A stretch of 64,000 nucleotides of DNA from contig JARKIF010000028.1 in NCBI GenBank assembly GCA_029378245.1, forward strand, positions 682,001 to 746,000, in the 5' to 3' direction. Source of the DNA: Roridomyces roridus. Its lineage: Eukaryota > Basidiomycota > Agaricomycetes > Agaricales > Mycenaceae. Every line of letters begins with the position of its first letter. Positions within the stretch are counted from its first letter, which is position 1. Positions 11,331-21,309 of this stretch are shown piece by piece. Under the pieces are notes generated by a model. That model was given only the letters and a program-made list of their open reading frames with translations, was not told the DNA's origin and did not search any database. The position numbers were made by a program, and so were the translations under genes.

Positions 11331-14300
11331 TTACGAGAAACAGCTATTTAAAATCTTCGACACCTCCAAAGAAGTGCTACGCCACTGTAGATGCTCCGGT
11401 CTGTCGGAGTGGGCGATGTCCCCGTTACGATCTGGGTGGAAAATCTAAGAGTATCGTGAGGAACGAGACAGGGAAAGATAGGTCCAGTCTACATACCAAC
11501 AGAACCTGCCGGTAGCATCGTTGCACATCTTTATTGCAGAGTTCGGCGTAGTTGGTCCAGATTTTGCGACGAGGCGGGTCGGGATGAGGGAATCGCTCGA
11601 CAGCGGCTTGCAGCAGCCACTCAGGAACACTGATCTTCGCAAGCTCTTCAAGGGGTGTCGCAGGCGGAGGAGGCCTGGGTGGCACGTTCTGGGAGGCTGT
11701 CCGCGGCCGTCTGGGGGGACAAGGTCGGGGACGCGGCCGAGGCCGTGGCCGTGGCCGAGGCTGAGGCTCAGGGCTGGGAGGACGTGTGAAGCGCTCGGGC
11801 TCAGGAATGTGGTCCGGGTAGGGAGCTCTGGGACGTTTGCCTGGTTCTGTGTCGCTATCGGCCGACCGCGTGAATCGGCTGCGTTCATTTTCATCTCGGA
11901 GCAAATCAGCGTGACATTATATGCAGGAGATCAAAGACGAACCAGGATCATATTCACACACAGATTCCCCGTCGGACTCCGACGGCGCAGTGGGTATGTA
12001 CTCATCCTCGCTCTCTACAACGTCCCTGAAGGCAGAAATCAGAAAATATATTCAACGGCGCTTCGAGCGCCCACTACTGCGAGTACCGTACGTTTTCTTT
12101 TCTTTTTTTCCGCCCGTCGAACTCGACCCATCACCCGTCTCCTGCAGCGCTGGGCATCAGCGGTAGCAGGATTATCAGGGGGAGTCTTACCGGCGGAGCC
12201 GTGGAATGCTCGGCACGACGTTTTTTGCCCTGGCTCTGTTCGTCCATGAGAATAACACTTGATTTAGAGACAGCTAAAATTCATACCTTGGTGAAGTTCG
12301 ACATGCGTCGTCCCAAAGCTGCGCACGTGGAGTTGAAAATATCGTACAGTGCCTCGTACGAATCATGTATGATGGGAAGGTGGTCCAGGATCTCGTCGAC
12401 GAGAGACATGAAACCGTCGATTCCATGTGGACCGACGACCAAACAATCGTCATTCGCGATGTTACCTGCGTCGTTGATGTTGAAGTCCTTGTTGATTCGG
12501 ATGGAAAACTGGTCTGGATCGTCGCGCAGAACCGACAGTTCGAGCACGGAAAAGCGATCTTCAGCATCTGCAGTCTGTATTGAGAAATCGGGCTCAACGT
12601 CAATCTCCGAGTTGAATGTGACCGAAACGACTCACCCCAAAGTGATCACGACGGTTATTGAGAAGTCGACGAACGGAGGCGACATTAGGAGGGTCGTAAA
12701 GTTCGCGATCGACGGTGTTTCTGAAAGTGAGCACCGCCGAAAAGATTGCGGCACCGTATACATCAACCTGTTCGACACAGGTCTGGGCCTGTGCGCCACC
12801 CGAATTCAAAGCAAAACGACGCAAAAGAAGGAGCACGTTGACTATGGGTTCCAGAGCGTGTGGTCCAATGCAGAACTGCGTACTCTCGTCATACGCCGCA
12901 AAATCCAGAACAAAGGCAATCTGGGGGAAGAAACCGTGCGTGAACAAAGTCAAAATGGTGTCGGTGGCGAGTGCCGTGGACGCGCCGTTCTGAGACTGTT
13001 GGATGTAGTTCTGAAACTGTGGGATTACCACGAGCGCGCCGGCGTACAAGCCAGGAGTTACGGTTGGCCACTGTGAAAACAAGGTCAGTTGCGAGGACGA
13101 AGAACAAGACAGTCTTACCCAGCCTTGCTTGGGCGAGGGCCTATGCACGTTGGCGAGCAGCCTGCGGACGTCGTCGAGGGGCCCAGTCTTGGGAACATCT
13201 TTCCGTACAGGATGTCAGAAAATTCTCCGGTGCCCAGCATATTACACACGTACCGAACTTGGGTGGATCCGGGGCAGAGGCCTTCTTCTCATCGCCCTAG
13301 GATGGACATCTAATGTAGTCAAGCTCGCAAACATGTGGATCGAGCTCACCATGGTGGTCTCAGCGGAAGGCATGGCGTTCGATGGACGCGGCTAGAGTAT
13401 AAGACATAAGCATAGTGGACCAGCACTTAGAGGACGGGCTCTCACCGCAGCAGGCTTAATCGGCGATTCCGGAAGGTCGTCGGAGTCGCTAGTTGTGTCG
13501 GATTCGTTACCGTCGAACGGCAAGCGGCCAGAGTTGATCGGGAGGGCGATGTAGACACACTTCTTGAACTCTTTGGCTTGGCGATGGGTAGAGGAGGCCC
13601 TACTCGACTTCAGGAGACAAACTAGCGCCAGCGCCACGTACGTACATTTGGAGGTCATTCAAAGTGATGTTGGTGCCGACGTGAGGCTTCAACACCGATG
13701 GCCTCCCATGTCCGGCGGAGACGATGGCGAGAAGCCTGTACAGACAAATCTGGGGCCCGAGTTGCGCCAGCGCAGGAACATCTATGAATGTATCCGAGAT
13801 GATGCGCGCAACATCGAAGGGCGTGGATGTGGTAGGGAAGAGGATGTATTTAGCATACCCGATGCCATGAAGCTGGCACATTCTGCAAGAGTTAGTAACG
13901 GAGAATACAGAAGAAAAACAGAGACACACTCGGTCGCCGTTGGTTGAGGGCAATTCCCCGCGTCCACCAAGGGGGTATTCCACATAATGATCACCGTCAA
14001 GCCGGCAAAGCCAGCGGGGCTCTTGTCTGCTTTGGCTGCTGCCGCCTTCGTCGTGGGCGGTTTGGTGGATGTCGAGGTGTGGTGGCGCTTTGAGGCAGGT
14101 GCCTCCGGTGTGGTAGGCGTCGCCGCCGACTTGCGTTTGCGACCACTGGGGAGACTCGTGAGCTTCGACCAGGCTTCCTGATGAACCTCGGACCCGAAGT
14201 TAGTACACGGCAGCATCGGCACCAGCATCAACACGCACTTTGGAACTCGGATCGAATATGTTTGCTTTGATGTCGTTCATCAAGTCAGCGTTCATGCGGG

Positions 14301-14912
14301 TCTTCCGCTCACGAGCAGCCTCGCCCACGGAGGAGAAGTGACCGCCTGATCCCGAGGGCTGAGAAGCAGAGCTCTGGTTCGGGCGGTTAGACTGGTGGTG
14401 TATGAGACGGTGGTCAAAACAGAGAGGGAAATACGGACCGTGTCTGCAGAGTCTGCAGACGCTTTTTTGCCCAGAGTAGGACCCTGGCACGCTCAGTGAG
14501 ATTGGATCGAATGGAAAAAAGTACTAGTGACGCACCGGGTCCCCCGGTCCATCATGCCGCATGCCACGGCAGCCGCACACACATATGGCGAGAAGTGTGA
14601 CCTGTTCAGAGACGTCTCCAAGCGGTGTGGGTGGGCAGAACTTGCGGCACGACCCCTTGAAGGGGCAGTCCGAATTGGTGCACCGGGACAGATCCGACCA
14701 GGCGACCATCTAGCATGCCATGAAGGACTATCACGGCTGAAGATGCCCGGAGAACTCACCGTGGGGATCGGTTTTGACAGAGAAGGAGGGTGAAAATAGG
14801 ACGGCGAGCTGGATGCAGAAGAAGAGCGATGGATGTCGTTTTCTTTGTTTGGCGGCGCGTCCCACTGCACAGTTTGAGTCAGCGGATACTTATCTGTGGA
14901 GATCATACGCAT
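11331..14912 (-). CDS. uncharacterised Cys-rich protein with C-terminal J-domain-like HPD segment
   Basis: Unrecognised multi-exon gene, read through about 13 introns with consistent phases from ATG 14912 to TAA 11331-11333, roughly 900-970 residues. The N-terminal part has a probable zinc site, with cysteines in SRCTNSDCPFKGSCRKFCP followed by ICVCGCRGMRH. Next come a Ser/Lys-rich nuclear-looking stretch (GRKRKSA, SKRHHTSTS), a long helical middle (PQFQNYIQQ, VGPHGIDGFMSLVDEILD), an acidic/basic linker (KKRRAEH, SGRSKRR, SEDEYIP) and a Pro-Arg repeat. The end (EWLLQAAVERFP, RCYRQVLLIFHPDRNG, EVSKILNSCF) carries the His-Pro-Asp tripeptide after a basic helix, as in DnaJ J-domains that stimulate Hsp70. 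It lies just upstream of, and in the same direction as, the integrase gene (321 bp between this stop and ATG 11009). The J assignment is inference from the motif. Confidence 0.6.
11425..11476 (-). other. last intron of the Cys-rich/J-like gene
   Basis: GTATGT...TTAG segment of about 52 bases. Removing it joins RQVLL to IFHPDRNG. The HPD motif is only seen after this splice, which is why a simple ORF scan misses it. Confidence 0.65.
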
Positions 14913-15460
14913 CAACCTACTAGTACGCTTCAGGATACACGTGGTTAAAGCCGCGTGATCAGGGACAGGAAACCGGAGAGCAATGGAATAGAAGTGGGAA
15001 AAGTAAACTGGCCCCTATTCCGCAGGCGCGTCGTGTAACAGCACGTGTAGTTGTGATCCACGGAAGCAGATCTAGAGATGTCACCCGCGTGGTTGCGATC
15101 AGGCTGGATGTGATTCTTGTGAAATCATCAGATGCAAACCGTCAGCCAGGTTGTCGGTCATATTCGTGTTGTGAACAGTCCGCAGATGCCATGTGAACGG
15201 GGTTTAGAGATGCAACGCGAGCGGAAACGATGTGAGCTGCGGTGCCATGCAAGATGCGATCCAACCAGGTATGTTGTATCTGAAAACCCTGTAAAATTGT
15301 GCTAATTTTTGCACAGTATATCGCCCATAGCCACGCTGTGTCGAGAGAGACTAGATTTTACTTCTCATCCTTCTTTAGCTGGTTACACGAGATGCGGCCG
15401 TGACATACTGATGCAGAAAGAGGCGGCGCAGCCGCACATGGACTTATTATTCGATCACAT
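14913..15460. repeat. intergenic with inverted GATGCAAC-type motifs
   Basis: No gene seen. It contains GATGCAA-type words (near 15130, 15210 and 15253) that are the reverse complement of the motifs at 8.7-9.3 kb. It also contains ATTTTTGCACAGTATAT at about 15307-15323. Confidence 0.45.
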
Positions 15461-18413
15461 TGATTGAGCGAAACAGCTCATTCATCAGCATGACCCGTGT
15501 TTCAATGAGATGCATCTCAGGGGAGCCGAGGTCATTCTTCCGTCAACGCCAATCCATCACATTGCAATTTGCAAGGCAGACCAGCGGCAGATTGCTGTCT
15601 CTGCTCGTCAACCCTCGGGTTTGGCTCGGCGGGGACAGAATGGTAGGCACCGTTGTGGCATTGGAACCAGGAGGGTTTCGATTGGATGACAAGAGAATAT
15701 AAGGTGATTCGCATCTACGAGCCCACGATGTGGCAGAGGAAACCTCAACGGGTTCGAAACACGGAATTGAGGGTAGTTATCCGAGTAGGGCGCGAATACG
15801 ATTGAAGGAGGTGGTGGAGTGGGAAACTAGCGCGCACAAGTGAATGAGTTGGTGTGGCAAGTTTCGAGTTGGGTGGGCACGAAGAGCGCGGGGCAAATGC
15901 GCTCATTGCGACGCCCGTAACGGCCATGCGAAAAACATGTCCAACGGCTGCGAGGTTCGTAAGTGGAAGCGGTTGGAGGTTTAGAAAATGCGCACGATCG
16001 CGAACATTAGTCAAAGAAGTCATCGAAGAATGAATGGAGGGATGCAGGTCAGGTTGTCCAATTGATATGAAAGGTCAGCTTCGAAAGGATGAACCCTTTG
16101 AGCGCCCAACGTAAGAACGACATGACATTCCAATCGGAAACCCATTGAAAGCTGGATAAAGGCAGTGGTGCGAGCGCAGTGGGGAGTCAGTTTACCGACA
16201 ACATCGCCTGCGAGCATCCAAGTGTTTGCAAAGCCATCCGACCTCTCAATGATAGGGACTAGACCGAGGGATGTGCAAAATCCGGATGGATGAAGAGGGT
16301 CGAACAAAGGATCAAGGGAGGGAGGCAGAGCGCGGAAGTGGAAGTCCGCAGGAGACGGCATCGAAAGCCAAGGGGTTCCGGATTGGACAAAAATAATACT
16401 AGACGTTAATTGTCAAAGCTGGAAAGCGCCAAAGTGGCAAAGCGCTGCGCCAGTCTAGAATAAAAAAGAAGTATACTCTTTTTTTATTTCAAGTGCCGGA
16501 ATATTATTGAAAGTATAGGGCAATGGACGAAGTGCGAATTCGAATGCGTCGAAAGCCAAACAAGTTCGGAGGGAAGAGGGAACGACAAATGGGAGTACAA
16601 ATTCGGGGGCATCGAAAGCCAATCAAGTCCTGATGAAACAAGGGAAGAATGTGAAATGTGAGTGAATTAAACAACGCCCGAATTTGGCACGAATGAATGA
16701 GTCGCATAGGGCGCCTAGGGTACGGAAGCCCCAACGAATATGATTGAAGGAGACAAAGCACGAATGGGGGGCGCACACGAATCTAAGAGTGGCACAGGGT
16801 AAGGAGACCCCGACGAATATGAGCGGATGGATCGCCGCCCGAATTGACGGTCAAGAATAATAGTGTTGGCACGAAAGCGGACGGCGAACGCGGATAGAGA
16901 GCCAGAGTGAGACAGCATCGAAGGCCAATGAAGCTTTGGATGATCGGGATTGGATGACCGAGACGAAGCGGACGTTGAACGTTGAACCAGCGCAGACCCT
17001 GATCGTGGACACGGGTAGAGGTATCGGGCGATCGGGCGGTTGGTAGAAGAAGTGTAGCGGGCCAACGATAGAGCGGGGGATGATGTCGACACCGAAGTAG
17101 TAAGTAGTCGGGTGACTCGGGCCTACGAAATGACGTGGTCGGGCCAGAATGGAGAAAGTCCGGTGATGCTGCCTGGAGAGATGAATTCATGGCGAATTCG
17201 GCGAAGCCAGAGGCGAGCCCAGCAGCGCTGGTGTCGTGCAGGTGGTGGTGTGTAATCAGAAACGGACACAGCCACCTGTCCCACAAGACAATGACAGACA
17301 TCGTGTGACTGAGAAGTTCGGCTTCAGTTCGGCGTGAATAACTGGCATACAAGACATAGCCGTCACAACCGTATATTTCACCGATAAAATCGATTGCGTG
17401 TTTTTGAAGCCTAGAAAACCGTCCCCAAGAAACGGAAAGAAACTCGCTGCACCGCTGACCGAAAAGGTAAGTATGTGAGAAACATCTGATCCGCCAAAGG
17501 CCACGATCTCTTATCGCAACCACCATCTATCTGCAATCGGACGTTCCCCTGGTTCCATCCCCACTGGCATCAGGCCCGTCGTCGGGATGAATGCCCCTCA
17601 TTTTGGTCATCCACCTACCGCTTCCTGAGATGCAGCCGCTCAGGTACAGTCAGTCAGATGTCGAGTTCTTCAAAACAGTGCTATACTCTCGGAGAAACAT
17701 TGCGCTGTTGGCAAAATTCGTGTATGATGTCCTTCAAGTGTTCTACGAGAAGCCCGTACGGCGACCAAGAAATGCTTGTAATAGAGGTAATCCGTCCAGT
17801 CGTGCTTACTTCTCCAGGGTTCCTTAGTTCTACAGCGGTGGGTCGAGAGACTGCGGCCGTGAGCTCGGCTAAGGGGTTTTGGAGGAGTCCGGGAACCGTA
17901 GTGTACAATATGTGCCTGTACACTCAGATACTTCCCGGGCCCCGGCGTTCCTAAGTGGGACCGTGCCGTGTAATCTTCCTTCCTTCCTTCCTTCCATGAG
18001 CAAAGCCCCGGATGGACTGGATTTTGACTGGATTGCCGGGCCCGTGTGCATGTGCACGGCATTGCCCCGTTGCTCCGCCCCGCGCCTCTGTTCTCACACC
18101 GTGATTCCAGATTCCTTGGATTGAGATTAGCAGATGTTTCCCCCAGCGTTGGGCAATTCGAGCAATACTCACTTCTTGGAGGCATCTTCTCTCGACAATG
18201 CCATGCCTGGTGTGGATGACGTCCCGCGGGTAAACAATCCTCCCCCCCCCCCTTCTGTATAACGATTAGGACCCGGCAGCGCGGCACACCGTGCAGTTCA
18301 GAATTGACTCTGAGGCGGCTTGGGGGGTATCTGTATGTTCTGTTTTTCGCCTCCCACCCGCACTCGTTCTTCGACATTGAGCGTCCCGCAAATTGGATCT
18401 CCGGGGCCCTTCA
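15461..18413. repeat. gene-poor region with degenerate internal repeats
   Basis: No exon chain can be assembled; open frames of up to 247 codons on the minus strand have biased composition and no domain. The stretch repeats the word CATCGAAAGCCAA with variants near 16360, 16550, 16608 and 16917, and CGAATACGATTGAAGGAG near 15793 with a variant near 16736. A CTTC microsatellite lies near 17975-17996 and a short C-tract at 18241-18252. Confidence 0.4.
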
Positions 18414-19127
18414 ATGGCTGGACGCGCCTCATGCACGCACAAGCTGGAATTTGAACGCGATCAAACACCCTCTTCTATTGGCAGTCCTCCTCGGTCGAGG
18501 ACTATGTCGCGCCGCAGCTATTCCAGCCACCGCTCGCTCATTCCCGCCCCCTCTCGTTCTGGCTCTAGATCTGTGCATATTGTTAAGTCGTGGCACTCCC
18601 GCTGGGCTTACATTTCCGATTCCGTTCATTCGTCTCGAGCCAGGTCTGCTGCTCCATCTCGCGCCGTGTCGCGCGGCAGATCCACTGCATCGTCCCGTGC
18701 CTCGTCTGTTCCACCGTCTCGGGTTGCCTGTCTACTTGCCCACTGTAAATCCTGGACAGTCTGCTGTTCGAGTTGGATATCTGCGAGGAGGCGGACGAAA
18801 TCGTGCGTTTACTTCAACCCTCAGGCAATGTTCTCATGTTATGACTGACCATTTCATACAGCTGTTTCCCAGCGTCGTCCACAGACCCCTACCGAGCCTT
18901 ACTGTCAGGCACGCGCCAATCTCGGCCGTTCTTCATGTCCTCTGTTCATGCGCGAGTGGCCACCAACTCCGTTCCCTCACGAGCCTAATTCACCTCTATC
19001 TAATCAGCATGCCCAGGGTATCCAGGTTGCCTCTGCGAGGTCTAGTGGTAAAAGAATCGGTGTTGGGCGCACGTCACAAAAAAAGGGTGAGCATTCCTCG
19101 GCGAGTCTTGTCCCTATCGGGCCATAA
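18414..19127 (+). CDS. Arg/Ser-rich hypothetical protein
   Basis: I do not recognise this gene. The ATG at 18414 opens a frame with dense Ser/Arg pairs (SPPRSRTMSRRSYSSHRS, SRARSAAPSRAVSRGRS). Two GT-AG introns, 18708-18759 and 18803-18861 (the second with a CTGAC branch-like site), keep phase into QRRPQTPTEPYCQ and then SCPLFMREWPPTPFPHEP, ending at TAA 19125. The three exons sum to 603 bases, 200 residues. The composition resembles RS-domain or disordered RNA-binding proteins but no RRM is present, so no function is claimed. A further GTGAGC donor right after TSQKK could give a slightly different C-terminus. It could also be a fragment of a retroelement structural protein. Confidence 0.4.
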
Positions 19128-19447
19128 TGCCAGGTGCAAGGAATAGTAACATAGGTGGAGATTCCCACCAGTGGCCTTCCAGTGACCGCGTTCAACCACG
19201 CCGTTTGATTGCGAATCGTACGCCGAGACTCAAATACCTTTGATTCCGATTTCAATCATTCCAAGGATGTGACGAATGGAGTCCCATTAATTGTGGGTAC
19301 ACAATTCGACAGTTACAAAGAAAATGGAGCCATAATCGTAAAGAAGGGGAAATAATAGTAAAGCAGAAGCAGGGTAATGACAATGTCGGGGCGTTCACGG
19401 CTCGATCGCCAGCTTCAGGTAACAGGGTTAGAATGAACTCTGTTGAA

Positions 19448-21073
19448 TCAAAATGATTTGCTTACTTTACTGACTGGCGCGTCCACTTCAGTCATTGTGG
19501 TCATCTCGACCACCATGGTCTATAACCAACTACCTCAGCATGCGGGAAATACTTAGGGTGTGCCAGACATACCCGGTTTCTGTCACCACTCCTGGTTTGG
19601 AAGGAATTGCTCATATTGATGGCATTGTTGTTGCGCAGAATTTGGCGGCGATTGAGGCTACTCTGCATTAACAGTGCAGTTCAGGCTTCTAAATGCGGGG
19701 CTTACGACACCATGAGAGCGTTAGAATAGACTGGTGTGCACAAGTTAGTGTATTCCGACCAGCTGAAGCAGTAACATGAACTCACGTTTGGCTTGTGCGT
19801 TGTAGAAGATGAACCAAATAACTGTTTGGCTTAGTCCAGCAGCCTTTTTCGGATTCAAAAATACTTACAGTCATTCCGAGTGACAATCTTTACAAGGTCA
19901 AGAATAAGTATTGACGGCCAGACGGTAACTGGTGAAGGGTACGCACAAAGACGACGAAGAGTATGCTGAGCAAACTGTGGAATGGGTCATTCAGACATTT
20001 GAACTGAAGTGGGTGAATCCTTTCTAAGCACCTTGTAGCCATGCCCGTTTCTGTGTAAAGGCTCAGCAATTGGATGGGAGTAAGGGAACTAGTACTGCTT
20101 ACCGATGGACCATATGAATAGGGCATCAACAATTCTTCTTGTTCTAAACGCAGGTGAGCAACCCAAAATATCATATAAAGCAATGGCGTACTCTTTAAAT
20201 TGAGAGCCACCGGCCTTTTGAAGGTAAAAACACATCGAGGCCGTGATCACAAGGTCGCTGGCAAGGGCCATGGCACTGCCAGCAAGCATTAAACCACGGT
20301 GCTTCCCTTCATATATGGCAATCGACGGCTGCTCCCACAGAATTCCCATTTGAAGCAGATTGAGAACAACACGCGCAGCAACCAAAGCCCAGCATATAAT
20401 TGGCAACAGCCAACTTTTGGAAAGCATGCGAACGCGGAACGCAAAAAATCCCTGATTAGCAAGAGTTAGTTTCGAAAATTTTCGAGGTTGAAGTGCTACG
20501 GACCTGAACCAGGATGTATGTCATCACGGAAAAACTAGGTGATTGTGTCAGGGTATCGCGCGTGGACCAAGAAGAGATAACTGACAGAACCATCAGTTCC
20601 ATGGAATGTGGCTGGGTGACAATATGTTCCGGTTGACAATAATATGTCACATTGGTACCTGAAAGACTGAGCAATGCGGCTTCATCGGGGAGGTGTTGAA
20701 ACTTACTGTACAGCTGTGAAGCAGGCAATTTGAGGTGAAGTATCATATGAATCAAGCATGGCTCACAGAATGCCAGGTACAAATGGTGTGCCCAAATCCA
20801 ACTAGCCTGAAAGAATATGAGAACCAGTAAGAGTGGCATAGTCATTGCAACTTTACCACATTGAGGCGACCTGCAATCCAAGTATATCAGCATTTGAGAC
20901 CAAGATCATAGGTATATTGTACATACCAATGCCTTGAAACGAGTTCTTTCACCTGAATAGTCGCGAAAATACAGATACACCTGGAGGGTTTCAATTCCAA
21001 AGAGGAAGGTGTTCAGGGCACCACTGATTTGGAATGCCCCGAGGGTGCTGTCCAGGTGCGGGGCGGCTGCCAT
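19448..21073 (-). CDS. DUF6534-type multi-pass membrane protein 1
   Basis: A member of the large agaricomycete family of about seven-helix membrane proteins with a DUF6534 C-terminal half; molecular role unknown. The ATG at 21073 gives MAAAPHLDSTLGAF, then GIETLQVYLYFRDY, typical of the family N-terminus. Later exons give SKSWLLPIICWALVAARVV, MALASDLVITASMCFYLQKA (the conserved ASD.LIA..LCYYL region), the basic loop RTRRIVDALFIWSI, and YSNALMVSLNRRQILRNN before an acidic tail ending EVDAPVSKVSKSF at TGA 19448-19450. About ten short introns are required; those around 20560-20720 are the least certain. A second member of the same family lies at 33.3-34.6 kb. Confidence 0.8.
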
Positions 21074-21309
21074 TTTCAAGGGAACACAGAGAATGACGGG
21101 AGAGCGCTCACCAGTTATATATGTTGTGCTTGTGATGGAAGATGTTTCAAGAAGCGCAAGAAAGCGCGGCTCCGAGTCGTGCTAACTGCATTAGAACCCC
21201 TAACTCATGTCAAGCGAACCTGATAATGATTAATCTCCCGAGTTGATGGTGAGTTGGTGATACGCCACACCATGCCTGGAGTACGGATCGAGGACACTCT
21301 GTGTGAAGT

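Noticed and set aside
11521..12249. 242-codon plus-strand ORF
   Set aside because: It is the antisense shadow of the Pro-Arg repeat and neighbouring exons of the minus-strand Cys-rich/J-like gene, whose exon phases are consistent.
12201..13076. 291-codon plus-strand ORF
   Set aside because: Antisense to several exons of the same minus-strand gene; no domain.
16783..17526. 247-codon minus-strand ORF
   Set aside because: Low-complexity Ser/Arg/Leu composition arising from degenerate repeats; no start context or recognisable domain.
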